From: Pedobacter sp.
GTDB lineage: Bacteria > Bacteroidota > Bacteroidia > Sphingobacteriales > Sphingobacteriaceae
Length of the DNA: 39,128 nt
NCBI GenBank assembly: GCA_004295885.1
Contig: SEDG01000002.1
Location: 1 to 39,128, forward strand
Direction: 5' to 3'
Part shown: positions 18,902 through 29,133 of the stretch, in pieces
Position numbering within the stretch: the stretch's first letter is position 1
Layout of the letters: the number at the start of each line of letters is the position of its first letter
The notes under the pieces: model-generated
The model's database searches: none
The model's input: only the letters and a program-made list of their open reading frames with translations
What the model was told of the DNA's origin: nothing
Made by a program: the position numbers and the translations under genes

Positions 18902-20668
18902 TTAATATCCAGGGTTTTGGATCAGGATACGTTTGTTAATTTCCGATAGAGGAATAGGCTCCAAAAACATTTTGGGGTTCCAATACGGGCTGAGGGAGTT
19001 GGCATTGAAGTAAGTCAAGATATCCGCGGTTATTGCGGGATTTGTCTTTCCCGCTACAAAAGTGAACTTAAATTCTTCGTACTGCCCCCCAATTATCCCT
19101 GCACCAATATCGGTACGTTTCCAATGTTTGACATCAAAGTACCTTCTGTTTTCCTTATAAAACTCTATCGTCCACTCCCTTTGGATCAGCAGGCGAAGTT
19201 TATCTTTATCGACCTCAGTGATAGAAGGCAATCCCGCCCTATTATGTACAATATTCAGGTTTTCTAGCGCTTTGGCGGTATTTCCAAGCTCATTGTAAGC
19301 TTCAGCTAGGTTCAAGTAGAACTCGGACATCCTGAACAAGGGAAATTCAAACCATTCCCTTGTGCCAGCCAAGTAATAAAATTTCGTGCTTTGCGCAACG
19401 CCCCTTCCCACGGCTGAGGTATTCACGCCTTTGTTGATTGCGCTATAGGCCCAGTTATTGTCCCCAGGGTTGTTCCATGCATTTATCCCATGGGCAAAAT
19501 TATCAGCCTTAAAGCGGGGCTCCATTTGTTGCATCCTTGTATTGTAGTCCGTATAGCTCCTCGCTGCATCTCCCACTTTTGGCCAATCTTGGTCAGTACC
19601 ATCCGCCTTGTAATAATTGCGCAGAAAGTTGGTAATCATACCAGCGTTATCAATCAGGTATCGATCGCTGTTACCATTAACGATCGGCCAATAAAACTTG
19701 AACATCTTATCACTGGCGTCGAATTTATAAGCAAGCAGGGTTTCCTTATTACCTGGGGTTGAAGTTGCAGTGCCATAATCTGATAAAGCGTTTATGTTAG
19801 GGACATTTGCTGCTCCACCGGTATTCAAGATGGTATATCCATTTGTTTTTCCCCACGCGATTACTGCTTCGTTCGCCGTTACGGCATCTGTCCAACGCTG
19901 GGAACTTACTGTACCAAAACTGATAAGGTTATTATTGGCGCCAAGACTGAGATAAGGAGTGCTAGAATTAAATAACGGCCTTGCAGCATATTCAAGCACC
20001 CTGGCCTTAATTGCCAAAGCTGCACCTTTTGTTAATCTCCCATTGAATTTATCTGGCCAGGTGTCCGGTAATCCAGCATAAGCGCTTTCCGCCATCTGTG
20101 AAATAGCCTCCAAGGTAGCCTGTAAAGAAGCCCTCGGCGTAGCGAGGTCATCTTCTGGGGTAAGTGTCTTGGTAATAATGGGCACCCCTCCGTAACGAAT
20201 AAACATCCCCATATAACGGTAGGCATTCAAGCCGGCCATTTCTGCCTTCACATAGCCCTTGGTAGCAGCATCCATGTCAGGTACCTTGTCAATGTTCTCT
20301 GCTATGAGGTTATTTCGCCTGATTGCCACGTAATTACTTGCAAAGTTATCAGTACTTCTTTCCGAGGTCAGGCCAGACAAACTATAGCCGGCATATAAAT
20401 CGCTCCACGTTTCTCCCGGCATTGCTTCCCCAGAAATTCCCGATAGGGTTCCATTGCCTATGGCAGTGCCCCCGTTGTTAAATAAGCCATGATTCAAGGT
20501 TGAGCGATAGGCATTAGCCAAGGCTTTATTCGCTTCAACAGTTGAGGAGAATACCGTTTCCAAGGTAGTATTACCAGTGGTTTCAGGTTTTTCCAGAAAT
20601 TCTTTTTGGCAAGCTATAAGTAAGGATACCGATAACACACCCAATAAAATATATAGTAATTTTTTCAT
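18902..20668 (-). CDS. SusD-like outer-membrane glycan-binding lipoprotein (SusD1)
   Basis: The protein is 588 aa with a lipoprotein signal ending at LLIAC (about residue 20), then KEFLEKPETTGNTTLETVFSS and the TPR-like helical SusD core (KGAALAIKARVLEYAARPLFN). The motif LIQREWTIEFYKENRRYFDVKHW is near the C-terminus, which ends QNPGY like SusD2. It is paired with SusC1 (19-bp gap). The two SusD proteins are only distantly alike, so they may bind different oligosaccharide lengths or decorations. That last point is an inference. Confidence 0.9.
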   Translation of the reverse strand: MKKLLYILLGVLSVSLLIACQKEFLEKPETTGNTTLETVFSSTVEANKALANAYRSTLNHGLFNNGGTAIGNGTLSGISGEAMPGETWSDLYAGYSLSGLTSERSTDNFASNYVAIRRNNLIAENIDKVPDMDAATKGYVKAEMAGLNAYRYMGMFIRYGGVPIITKTLTPEDDLATPRASLQATLEAISQMAESAYAGLPDTWPDKFNGRLTKGAALAIKARVLEYAARPLFNSSTPYLSLGANNNLISFGTVSSQRWTDAVTANEAVIAWGKTNGYTILNTGGAANVPNINALSDYGTATSTPGNKETLLAYKFDASDKMFKFYWPIVNGNSDRYLIDNAGMITNFLRNYYKADGTDQDWPKVGDAARSYTDYNTRMQQMEPRFKADNFAHGINAWNNPGDNNWAYSAINKGVNTSAVGRGVAQSTKFYYLAGTREWFEFPLFRMSEFYLNLAEAYNELGNTAKALENLNIVHNRAGLPSITEVDKDKLRLLIQREWTIEFYKENRRYFDVKHWKRTDIGAGIIGGQYEEFKFTFVAGKTNPAITADILTYFNANSLSPYWNPKMFLEPIPLSEINKRILIQNPGY

Positions 20669-20687
20669 TTTATATAATTTAGGTTGA

Positions 20688-23600
20688 TTAAAAACGAATA
20701 TTTGCCCCGAAGACGAAGACCCTGGTTAATGGATATAGGTATGAAGTTCCACTGTCTGTTTGTTCAGGGTCAATTTCATCAAATGCATTGTCCCATGTAA
20801 TCAGGTTATTTCCATTGGCATAAATCCTCAATGTACTTATGTGAGCCTTTTGTAACCATGGCACATTCTTGAAACTGTAACCTAGCTCAACGTTTTTCAG
20901 CTTTTTAAATGCATTGGAAATCAACCAGAAATCACTGTTCTGGTAATTATTGGATTCACTTGCCGAACCAGCAATCGTTGAACGGGGGAAGGTAATCTTC
21001 TCGCCGTTCGCCACCTTCTCGGGCGTCCACCTACCATCATACTGCCATTGGAAGGCATTCCCGGCATTCTTTACAAATGGATGGTTCATTCCGTTATTGA
21101 TGTTGAACGAGCCCTTTGCCTTGCCGGTGAATAATATGTTCAGGTCAAAATTATTGAATCCTATTGAAGATTTAAGGCTAAAGTCATATAATGCCCTGTT
21201 GGTATAGCCAATTGGCACCCTATCGTTCGCATCTATGGTGCCATCTCCATTGATATCCTTGTACCTGATGTCACCTAGCGCAGCCTGGTTACCGTTATAA
21301 GAGAGGCTCGGACGGTTGTTCAGTTCAGCCGGTGTATTATAGAACCCATCTGAGACAAAGCCCTTGTACTGGCCAAAGCTATAACCAGATGAATTCATAT
21401 AGGGATATGGGTTCAGTGCCTCAGCATTGTAGACCACCTTGTTCTTTGCATAGCTCATCTGAGCGTTAATGCTATAGCTGATCTTGCTCGACGATTGTGT
21501 CCATCCCATGGAAATTTCGTAACCCTTGTTGTTCATTATTCCCAAATTCGCCCTGGGCACACTTTCGGAAGCAACACCATAGCTCGCGGGAATGGTTCCC
21601 GGACGGGTAAAGATGTTGGTACGATCGTTCTTAAATCCTTCCAGCAACAATGAAAGCCTATTTTTCAAGAACTTCATCTCCACCGCTAGGTTGCGTTTGG
21701 TCTCTTCCTCCCAGGTTACGTTGGGATTTCCAAGCTTACTTTCGTTTGTACCTGGCGTCAGCGTATTGACAGACGATCCGTTGCTGTTACCAAAGTAATA
21801 GCCAGGCTGTCCAGAAACGAATGTACTAGGCAGGTAAACGTACCTATCCCCGCCGATCTTATCGTAACCGCTCAGACCATACGACCCCCTGATCTTCAGG
21901 AAGGAAACCCCGATGTTCTTAGGGAAAAAACTCTCGTTTGAGATTACCCAACCTGCAGAATATGCCGGGAAAAGGCCAAAACGCCTTCCCTCCGCAAACT
22001 GTTCGGTACCATTGTAACCCACACTTATTTCAGCGAGGTAACGCTCCTTATAGTTGTAGCTCACGTTACCAGCAAGCCCCATGTTGCCCGAAGGCGTGTT
22101 GAAACTGTCAGATGGCAGGTAGTATTTCTGCGCATTTCCAAGCACAAGGGCAGAAACAGAATGATCTCCAAAGGTCTTGGCATACTCAATCCCGGCATCG
22201 ACGTAAAATGTCCTATTGATCGAGTTGTGATTTGGATTACTGTTAAAGGTTCCCGTTGTCGCCCTTTCGCCACCGAAAAAATCAAGTATGTTAGGGTCTG
22301 TCAAGTTTCTCCTTACGGTATATTCGGGCAAGGTTACCCTATAGGTAGTCGCCTTTGAGTAATTATTCTCATAGTTAACGTTAGCTCGAAGGGAAAGTCC
22401 CCTTGTAAGGTAATCCAATACGTATTTCGCACCCAGCCTCCCCGTTAACCTGGAATCGTAAGTGGTCTCGGCGCCACTGGCCAAGAGGTTTCTGGTGGAA
22501 TTCTGGCTTCCGACCAAGCTACCTATTTTCTTTCCCAACGGGTTAGAAGGGGTTCCAGGGTTGCCGGCAATGTTGTTGATCAGTTTCCCGTCTATTATGC
22601 CGGGTGCCATCATTGCATTGGTATCATAGAGATATTGCATGATGACCTTATAACGGTCACCCAGGGAAGTCCCCCCATCTATGCCAGGGCCAACGGTAGT
22701 GCCAAACTGCCCGGATAGATTAACAGAAAGCGCTAGATTCTTGGTGGCCTGAATATCAAAATTGGATAAAAAGTTATAGCGGTTATAGGTGGACTGGGTA
22801 TTTGCACCAAAATAATCCGTGTTTTGAAGGATGCTTCCCTGTGAAAAATAACCCAGTGAAGAGTAATACTTAACCTTTTCAGTTCCGCCAGATATATTTA
22901 AGTTGAATTGCTGCTGAGGGCCATTGCCGCCAAACTGATCCTTGAATAAATCCCTGCTGGAGTAGTAAAGTGCCGGACTGGCGGCAAGGGCGGCACGTTG
23001 TGCATCGGACAGACCCGGATATGCGGCAACCTCAGCTGGGGTGTAGTCCCTATTGTTCTTGAATTTCCACAAGTCATTTACATCGAATAGATAATCATTA
23101 TAGGAGGCAATTCCATATGTACTTTGCTCGGTTCTGATCGCTTCATTACGCATCACCGCAAAATCGTAGGAGCTTATGTTCGATGGCAGTTTTGCCGCAT
23201 TTGTAAATCCAAAACTTGTGGATGCACTTAGCATTGGCTTGCCAACCTTCCCTCTTTTCGTGGTCACGATTATGACCCCGTTTGCGCCCCTGACACCATA
23301 GACGGCAGTAGATGATGCATCCTTCAAAAGCGTAACACTTTCGATCTCGTTCGCATCCATGGAGTTCAGTCTTGAATAGGTTTGCTCCGGGGGCTCAGGT
23401 ACACCGTCTATAACGACAAGTGGGTCCGTGCTTCCCGCATAGGTAGAGACGCCACGAATGTAGAGCGCCGCATTGTTACGCCCTGGCTCTCCACTCTGTT
23501 GCAACCCACTAATGCCTGGCATCGTTCCGATCAACATGTTGGAGATGTTGGATACAGAAGTGGCTACCAGGTCCTTTCCAGAGACCGTGGCCACTGAACC

Positions 23601-23966
23601 GGTTACTGTAACCTGTTTCTGGACTGCCCCAAATCCCTTGACCACCACCTCACTCAACGTGCCAGAATCCTCCTTGAGGATAATGTTAATGGTAGTTGAA
23701 CTTGTAGGGCTTTCCTGTATCACGAAGCCAATGCTTGTAAAGGTAAGTATGGACGAGGGATTTGGCACGGTGATCGAAAACTGCCCATCCCCATCTGTTG
23801 AAACGCCTTGTTTTGTACCCTTGATGATAACGGAGACGCCTGGAATGGGCCTCCCCTCGATATCCCTTACGGTGCCCTTGATATTCCTTTGCTGTGCAAA
23901 ACCTTGGAAGGCTAAAGTGAACAAAAGCATGATGCACACCACTGTCGTGTGTAAAAATCTTTTCAT
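20688..23966 (-). CDS. SusC-like TonB-dependent outer-membrane transporter (SusC1)
   Basis: The protein is 1092 aa from the ATG at 23966; a longer frame upstream lacks a signal peptide at its start. A signal peptide ends near GFAQ (about residue 24). A CarboxypepD_reg-like domain spans about 27-105 (IKGTVRDIEGRPIPGVSVIIKG). The plug includes MPGISGLQQSGEPG, LVVIDGVPEPP and IESVTLLKDASSTAVYGVRGANGVIIVTTKRG. The beta-barrel ends FGANIRF. It is the first gene of the seven-gene uptake operon, behind a regulon-type promoter at 24014-24072. Import of mannan oligosaccharides is inferred from the locus. Confidence 0.92.
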   Translation of the reverse strand: MKRFLHTTVVCIMLLFTLAFQGFAQQRNIKGTVRDIEGRPIPGVSVIIKGTKQGVSTDGDGQFSITVPNPSSILTFTSIGFVIQESPTSSTTINIILKEDSGTLSEVVVKGFGAVQKQVTVTGSVATVSGKDLVATSVSNISNMLIGTMPGISGLQQSGEPGRNNAALYIRGVSTYAGSTDPLVVIDGVPEPPEQTYSRLNSMDANEIESVTLLKDASSTAVYGVRGANGVIIVTTKRGKVGKPMLSASTSFGFTNAAKLPSNISSYDFAVMRNEAIRTEQSTYGIASYNDYLFDVNDLWKFKNNRDYTPAEVAAYPGLSDAQRAALAASPALYYSSRDLFKDQFGGNGPQQQFNLNISGGTEKVKYYSSLGYFSQGSILQNTDYFGANTQSTYNRYNFLSNFDIQATKNLALSVNLSGQFGTTVGPGIDGGTSLGDRYKVIMQYLYDTNAMMAPGIIDGKLINNIAGNPGTPSNPLGKKIGSLVGSQNSTRNLLASGAETTYDSRLTGRLGAKYVLDYLTRGLSLRANVNYENNYSKATTYRVTLPEYTVRRNLTDPNILDFFGGERATTGTFNSNPNHNSINRTFYVDAGIEYAKTFGDHSVSALVLGNAQKYYLPSDSFNTPSGNMGLAGNVSYNYKERYLAEISVGYNGTEQFAEGRRFGLFPAYSAGWVISNESFFPKNIGVSFLKIRGSYGLSGYDKIGGDRYVYLPSTFVSGQPGYYFGNSNGSSVNTLTPGTNESKLGNPNVTWEEETKRNLAVEMKFLKNRLSLLLEGFKNDRTNIFTRPGTIPASYGVASESVPRANLGIMNNKGYEISMGWTQSSSKISYSINAQMSYAKNKVVYNAEALNPYPYMNSSGYSFGQYKGFVSDGFYNTPAELNNRPSLSYNGNQAALGDIRYKDINGDGTIDANDRVPIGYTNRALYDFSLKSSIGFNNFDLNILFTGKAKGSFNINNGMNHPFVKNAGNAFQWQYDGRWTPEKVANGEKITFPRSTIAGSASESNNYQNSDFWLISNAFKKLKNVELGYSFKNVPWLQKAHISTLRIYANGNNLITWDNAFDEIDPEQTDSGTSYLYPLTRVFVFGANIRF

Positions 23967-24013
23967 ACGGTTTTTATTTTGGTTAGTTGTTTGCCTGAGC
24001 AATAATTATTAAA

Positions 24014-24072
24014 CAATATTACTACACATGCAGAGCTCATTACTAATGATATTTTAACAAAATATAATACGA
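24014..24072 (-). promoter_or_regulatory. Regulon operator and promoter for the SusCD operon
   Basis: On the minus strand GTTAAAATA is at 24050-24058 (core 24051-24058) and ATTA at 24044-24047. A near-consensus -7 box TAATATTG (24014-24021, one mismatch) follows after 22 nt. The upstream half is imperfect (TCGTAT). The SusC1 start lies 48 nt below the box. Confidence 0.6.
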
Positions 24073-24231
24073 TTAATTAATAGTGCGGAATATATTTGTG
24101 GATTGTCGAATTATAAGGGATTTTATCTGAAAACAATCACTACCATAAGGCTACCTGTTTGGCAACCTCAAGCAATCATAGAAAAGATAAATCTACTTCA
24201 TTAACAGTCGATTACGATTTAGCTAAACATA

Positions 24232-24262
24232 AAAAGGACCCGTGAGTCACAGGTCCCTTTGA
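24232..24262. terminator. Hairpin terminator after GH130
   Basis: AAAAGGACC (24232-24240) pairs with GGTCCCTTT (24252-24260) with one bulged base and a loop of about 11 nt. T-rich or A-rich tracts flank both sides. It lies between the GH130 stop and the SusC1 promoter and would separate the two transcription units. The remaining 24073-24231 holds no open frame worth reporting. Confidence 0.6.
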
Positions 24263-24300
24263 AGTTTTTAGATGACGATTGTTCAAATAAAATATACCGA

Positions 24301-24329
24301 TAGTATTATTTTAACAATCTATTGTACTA
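24301..24329 (-). promoter_or_regulatory. Orphan regulon operator after the GH130 gene
   Basis: This is one of the best matches to the operator: TAGTAC (24324-24329), GTTAAAATA (24307-24315) and ACTA (24301-24304) on the minus strand. It touches the GH130 stop codon, is followed by a terminator hairpin, and has no -7 box at the expected 21-nt spacing. It may be an auxiliary or looping site for the SusC promoter about 255 bp away. Confidence 0.45.
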
Positions 24330-25520
24330 TTAGGGCATATCCAAATTCACCTCTAAATTGATCCTTTCATTCTCTTCTACAAGCCTATTGATTGCCTTAA
24401 CTGATTCCGAGGAGTTTAGCCCATCTTCCGGTGTATTGATCACATAATCCAATAGCTGTTCAATGCTTGAGACCGCGACATGCATCCGCGTATCGGAGGA
24501 TGCATAATAAATAAAGACCTTCCCGTCTTCATCAGCTATCCATCCATTACAAAACACGACGTTTGACACATCTCCAATTCTCTCCTCCCCCTCAGGGGCA
24601 AGGAAATAGCCTGAAGGTTTATGTGTGATCCTGGTCAAGTCATTCAAGTCGGTCAAGAACATATAGAGCACGTAACGAAGCCCCGCTGCTGTGTTCCTAA
24701 CCCCGTGGGCCATATGAAGCCATCCCTTTTCAGTTTTAATCGGGGCTGGGCCTAAACCATTCTTCGCCTCATAGATCGTGTGATACACCCTTCCGTCCAT
24801 GACAAGCTCCTGCTCAACAATGGCCGGCTCAATGGCATCCGAAAGGCCAAACGCAATTCCACCTCCCTTTCCCGCCTCAATAAAGCCGTCTTGTGGTCGC
24901 GTATAAAACGCATACTTCCCATCTACAAATTCCGGATGAAGGACAACATTCCTCTGTTGAGGAGAAGTTGTCTTAAAATCAGTCAATCGGTCCCAGCTAA
25001 TCATATCCTTGGACCTTATGATCCCACACTGTGCAATTGCCGAGGTCTGATCTGCCTCTGGAGTAGTCGGATCACGGCTTTCCGTGCAAAAAACCCCATA
25101 GATCCAACCGTCCTCATGCTTGACCAATCGCATGTCGTACAAATTGGTTTCATTGTTCATGTGCGGCACCAACACCGGTTTGTCCCAAAACCGGAAGTTA
25201 TCGATACCGTTTGAGCTCTCTGCCACTGCAAAAAAGGACTTTCTGTCGTTCCCCTCTACCCTTGCCATCACTAGGTACTTCCCGTTGAATTTGATTGCCC
25301 CTGCATTGAAGACTGCATTCACCCCAATTCTTTCCATCAAAAATGGATTGGTCGCCTGGTTTAGGTCAAACCTCCATTGATATGGGGCGTGGGCACTTGT
25401 TAAGATGGGATATTTGTACCTTTGATATATGCCATTATTATCTTCCTCCGGAGCATTACTGCGGCTAACCAGCGCTTCATGCGCCGCTATCAGTTTTTCT
25501 AATCTACTCGTAAAATCCAT
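24330..25520 (-). CDS. GH130 4-O-beta-D-mannosyl-D-glucose phosphorylase
   Basis: The protein is 396 aa with no signal peptide (cytoplasmic). It is a five-bladed propeller of the GH130_1 type. The proton-donor aspartate is expected in [17 protein letters not shown] (Asp129), and [19 protein letters not shown] and [27 protein letters not shown] are family signatures for phosphate and sugar binding. The known Bacteroides fragilis enzyme phosphorolyses mannosylglucose to alpha-mannose-1-phosphate and glucose. Here it is in an operon with an SSS-type symporter (12-bp gap) and the same element carries the 2-epimerase that makes its substrate. This matches the described mannobiose pathway closely. 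Confidence 0.92.
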   Translation of the reverse strand: MDFTSRLEKLIAAHEALVSRSNAPEEDNNGIYQRYKYPILTSAHAPYQWRFDLNQATNPFLMERIGVNAVFNAGAIKFNGKYLVMARVEGNDRKSFFAVAESSNGIDNFRFWDKPVLVPHMNNETNLYDMRLVKHEDGWIYGVFCTESRDPTTPEADQTSAIAQCGIIRSKDMISWDRLTDFKTTSPQQRNVVLHPEFVDGKYAFYTRPQDGFIEAGKGGGIAFGLSDAIEPAIVEQELVMDGRVYHTIYEAKNGLGPAPIKTEKGWLHMAHGVRNTAAGLRYVLYMFLTDLNDLTRITHKPSGYFLAPEGEERIGDVSNVVFCNGWIADEDGKVFIYYASSDTRMHVAVSSIEQLLDYVINTPEDGLNSSESVKAINRLVEENERINLEVNLDMP

Positions 25521-25532
25521 TTATTCTTTCTC

Positions 25533-27359
25533 TTAATTTTCTAATTTATTCCACCATGTACGCTTCAGGATAAAGGCGATTATGGCTATGATGAGGATCG
25601 TAATGACCAATGGAAGCTTCATCCACAGGATAAAGTACATCGGTAAAAGCGTAAGGCACAATTGCGCCACGATGCCTAATGCAACATTAAACATATCTAG
25701 GGTAAACCGCTTGTTCGGCTCAAAATCCGGATCATCCAACATCACCTGTTCGTGTACCACCCCCCAGAAACCCCAGGGCTTAACCGTACGATAAAAGCTT
25801 TTCAAAATTTCCATATCAGTGGCAGGGGCGGTATAGGTACCCACCAAGCAACCTATGATTGAAATCAGGAACAACAAGGGGAAATAGTAAAGGAACTCTA
25901 TGCCCGTAAAGAAATGCGAGAAAACCAGGGCCCCGGCAATACCGGTTACCATTCCCCAGAAAAATCCATTGGCATTAAATCTCCACCAATACCATTTAAG
26001 CATGTTTGCAGCAATGTATCCACCATACAATCCTGACACGATCCACTGAAGGACGCTGTTTACGTCCTTGGCAAAGAAACCAAGGAAAACGCCAACGACC
26101 ACCACCACAAGTCCACTCAGGTAATTCATGGACATGATTTGCTTGGTGCTTGCATTGGGCTTGACGTACTTTAGGTATAAATCGTTCACGATATAGGCCT
26201 GAGCGGCATTTAGCGTACCAGAAAATGTCCCCATAAATGCTCCCATCAACCCAGTCAACACGATTCCCAATATACCCACCGGTAAAAAGCTATTGATCGC
26301 GGCAGGTAGGATTTTTTCAAAGTCAGTCCCCGTTGCCGAACTTAGGTCCAGTTGCTTGTAATATAAAAGGGCCAAGACAGTTAACCCTATAACCATCGTG
26401 TACCTAACGGGCAATAAGATGAGTGAAACAAAACCCGTCATCTTGGAAGCCTCTTTTGGGGACTTCGTAGAAAGCACCTTTTGCATGTCATAGTTCGGCG
26501 CTGGTCCTGCAAGGCTTGCAAATACGCCCTTAAACAGCATCATCATAAAGAACATCCCAAAAAGGCCATAGCCATCGTCGGCGATCTTCTTATTGGCATC
26601 GGCAACAAGGTTCGACCAGTCTAGATTTAGGTTCCAGCCAAAAAATGGATTGGCCCATCCCTCAGGCACGGAGATCGATCGGGTATGAAGGTGTGAAAAG
26701 GCAATAAAGCCAATGGCCACACAACCAATGGTCATGATGACGTACTTGATCACATCTCCCAGAACTATGCTGTGCATTCCTCCAAGGACTGAATAAAAAG
26801 TGGCAAAAAGGGTAAACAAGATCCCGTAGAAATGAGGCACATAACGAGCTGCCACATGAAAGGGAACATAAGGTTCCACATAGCTCCAGGGCACGAATAT
26901 CTCTACGAATTTACCTAGCCCAACGAAACCGTAAGCCAAGAAGCCCAGGCATCCAATCAAGGCGAATACCACGGTGATATTGTGGGAGGCCTTAACGCCG
27001 GTTCCCCTTAGCCCAAAACGGGTTGCCAGCCATTCGGCACCAGTATCTGCATTTGACCGTCTCAGCCATTTTGCCAAGAACATCATGTTAAACACCTGGT
27101 TAAAGACCGGCCATAGCCAAGGGATCCAAATGCTTTTGAAACCATATACAAAACAAAGCGATACCATCCACATCGTCCCACTGATGTCAAACATATCGGA
27201 CGCGTCACTTAAGCCGAGCATGTACCATGGTAGTTTTTTGCCACCCATCAGGTAACTTTCCTTGTTTTGCTTGGCCTTGTTGCGATAGTACCATCCTATT
27301 AACAGCATCATCAGCAGGTAGGCCACCAGAATAGAAATATCGAGTAAGTGTAGTTTCAT
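25533..27359 (-). CDS. Sodium:solute symporter (SSS family), probable mannobiose transporter
   Basis: The protein is 608 aa with about 14 hydrophobic segments through the chain and the SSS N-terminal pattern (ISILVAYLLMMLLIGWYYRNKAK, then YLMGGKKLPWYMLGLSDASDMFDISGTMW). It ends in a hydrophobic helix and a basic tail. In Bacteroides fragilis a similar symporter gene lies beside the mannosylglucose phosphorylase gene and is thought to bring mannobiose across the inner membrane. The same gene pair is seen here. Substrate assignment rests on this context. Confidence 0.88.
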   Translation of the reverse strand: MKLHLLDISILVAYLLMMLLIGWYYRNKAKQNKESYLMGGKKLPWYMLGLSDASDMFDISGTMWMVSLCFVYGFKSIWIPWLWPVFNQVFNMMFLAKWLRRSNADTGAEWLATRFGLRGTGVKASHNITVVFALIGCLGFLAYGFVGLGKFVEIFVPWSYVEPYVPFHVAARYVPHFYGILFTLFATFYSVLGGMHSIVLGDVIKYVIMTIGCVAIGFIAFSHLHTRSISVPEGWANPFFGWNLNLDWSNLVADANKKIADDGYGLFGMFFMMMLFKGVFASLAGPAPNYDMQKVLSTKSPKEASKMTGFVSLILLPVRYTMVIGLTVLALLYYKQLDLSSATGTDFEKILPAAINSFLPVGILGIVLTGLMGAFMGTFSGTLNAAQAYIVNDLYLKYVKPNASTKQIMSMNYLSGLVVVVVGVFLGFFAKDVNSVLQWIVSGLYGGYIAANMLKWYWWRFNANGFFWGMVTGIAGALVFSHFFTGIEFLYYFPLLFLISIIGCLVGTYTAPATDMEILKSFYRTVKPWGFWGVVHEQVMLDDPDFEPNKRFTLDMFNVALGIVAQLCLTLLPMYFILWMKLPLVITILIIAIIAFILKRTWWNKLEN

Positions 27360-27474
27360 ATGGTTATGGTAACATTTTTTGAATGGTTAACTTAAGGCAA
27401 GCGATGACCTTCACGATCATGATGCTTTCCATCTCGTCAATAATTTGTTTGGTTTGATCAAGTTTACAGATGCC

Positions 27475-27532
27475 CAAAAATATTGCCTAGGCAGCTTATC
27501 ATTTAATACTATTTTAACTAAAGATTGTACTA
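27475..27532 (-). promoter_or_regulatory. Regulon operator and promoter for symporter-GH130
   Basis: On the minus strand TAGTAC (27527-27532), GTTAAAATA (27510-27518) and ATTA (27504-27507) are followed after exactly 21 nt by a perfect -7 box TATTTTTG (27475-27482). The symporter start is 116 nt beyond the box, giving the longest predicted leader in the regulon. Confidence 0.75.
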
Positions 27533-27563
27533 ATAATCTATATTCGTCGACCTGGAGACAGCA

Positions 27564-29123
27564 CTATTTATAATAAAGTTGATCTAGGTACTGATAACGC
27601 CTTAAAAACCTTTCAGGCTCTTGCTTCATTCCACCACCTATCATCATCACCTTGGGGATACTGCTCTGAAAGCCCGACCAAGTAGGCAGGCCCTCGCCAT
27701 TGGGGTTTCCAGTCTTGACAAAATTGACAAAAAATCCCTGCATGATCCTCGATATCTCGTAATCTTCATCGGTATATGCAAATGTCTTGTCGCGCGCCAG
27801 GTTTCCCAGGCCATACGGTATGTCAGCAGAATGAGGTGCGCCCAACCCCTTCTTGTAACCGGCTTCCTTTCCAACGACCGGAGGTAAGGGTTGTTGGTAG
27901 AGGTAACGGTAAACCGGTTTTCCGTTAGTTTTCCCATGTAGGTCTATCCACTTCCAGGTACTGTAGCCCGCAAACCTATCTCCCGCCAGCTGCGTAGCCA
28001 CTAACGGCACGTCTTCATCCTTTGCTACCGGATAATGTTTCTTTATTTCTTCTGCGTTCTCTCCGTAAAGCCTTTTTATGGCAACATGGAAATTCTCCAC
28101 AGTGGGATCTGCATTTTCCAATACCAATTTATTGCTGACTTCTGCAGATGTCCAACCCGCCAGTAATGGTACGTCAGCTTGCTTGCCCATGGTATAGATA
28201 TTAATGGGAAGATCTGGCAGGAAATATCCATCAACTGTGATGGGGAAATAGGCCTTGGCCTCCGTTGAAATACGCAATAGTTCTACAGCATCCAGTTTTT
28301 TGAGGTCATGGATGCTATTAAAGCCCGCACTTTTCATGAATTTTTCACCGATTAGCTCAGCATCCTTAAGACTTGTCGGCGGGTTTCTATTTAAGATCGA
28401 CCCGCTTTGCCCGATGGCAGAACGGAACAATCCCTTGGAAAGCGGCGAGGCCATTTGTAGGCTGACCGAGGTTGATCCTGCTGATTGTCCAGCAATTGTT
28501 ACCTGTCCTGGATCTCCACCAAAGGCCAGGATATTTGCCCGTACCCATTTCAGCGCCGCATTTTGATCCAGCAGGCCATAGTTTCCGGAAGCATGGTGTA
28601 TCGACTCACCACTCAGTGCTGGATGTGAAAAGAAACCAAAAATCCCCATCCGGTAATTAATGGTTATCATGATGATATCTTTTCTAGCCATGCTTTCCCC
28701 GTCATATCTGGGTTCAGACCCATCCCCAGCGGTAAAGCCGCCACCATGAAAATAAACCAGTACCGGGAGTTTCACGTTGTCCTTCTGGATGGGGGTCCAG
28801 ATATTAAGGTACAGGCAATCCTCACTGAAACGCCCAGACCTAAAAACCATGTCATCATAGATCTTATTTTGCATGGCTCCGGCTCCGAAGGAAATGGCTT
28901 TTTTAATACCAGTCCATTTTTCCACTGGTTGCGGCTCTCGCCACCTCAATTCATTTACTGGAGGTTTGGCATAGGCAATGCCTTTAAATGTGCGAATACC
29001 ATTTTCAATGGCACCTTCCAAAGTTCCGGTTGTTGTTATTACCCTTGTGGCAGGATTCTGTGCCTTAACTTGATGGCTTACCATATTGATAAGCAAAACC
29101 ATAACGATTAAATACTTTTTCAT
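27564..29123 (-). CDS. Type-B carboxylesterase, secreted
   Basis: The protein is 519 aa from the ATG at 29123, which begins a signal peptide ending near VKAQ; an ATG at 29144 would overlap the GH30 stop. It has the family's early motif GIRTFKGIAYAKPPVNELRWREP, SEDCLYLNIWTP, the oxyanion-hole HGGGF, the nucleophile elbow GQSAG and the catalytic His region GAPHSADIPYG. Such enzymes cleave simple esters. In this locus removal of acetyl or other acyl groups from mannan is plausible. The gene follows GH30 by 10 bp, so the two are cotranscribed. Confidence 0.82.
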   Translation of the reverse strand: MKKYLIVMVLLINMVSHQVKAQNPATRVITTTGTLEGAIENGIRTFKGIAYAKPPVNELRWREPQPVEKWTGIKKAISFGAGAMQNKIYDDMVFRSGRFSEDCLYLNIWTPIQKDNVKLPVLVYFHGGGFTAGDGSEPRYDGESMARKDIIMITINYRMGIFGFFSHPALSGESIHHASGNYGLLDQNAALKWVRANILAFGGDPGQVTIAGQSAGSTSVSLQMASPLSKGLFRSAIGQSGSILNRNPPTSLKDAELIGEKFMKSAGFNSIHDLKKLDAVELLRISTEAKAYFPITVDGYFLPDLPINIYTMGKQADVPLLAGWTSAEVSNKLVLENADPTVENFHVAIKRLYGENAEEIKKHYPVAKDEDVPLVATQLAGDRFAGYSTWKWIDLHGKTNGKPVYRYLYQQPLPPVVGKEAGYKKGLGAPHSADIPYGLGNLARDKTFAYTDEDYEISRIMQGFFVNFVKTGNPNGEGLPTWSGFQSSIPKVMMIGGGMKQEPERFLRRYQYLDQLYYK

Positions 29124-29133
29124 CTCGATTAAT

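Noticed and set aside
23473-24012. 179-aa plus-strand open frame opposite the start of SusC1
   Set aside because: It is a shadow of a well-supported SusC reading frame on the other strand.
24241-24250. CGTGAGTCAC in a terminator loop resembles the integrase arm unit
   Set aside because: It is a single short match far from either end and inside a hairpin loop, so it is probably coincidence.
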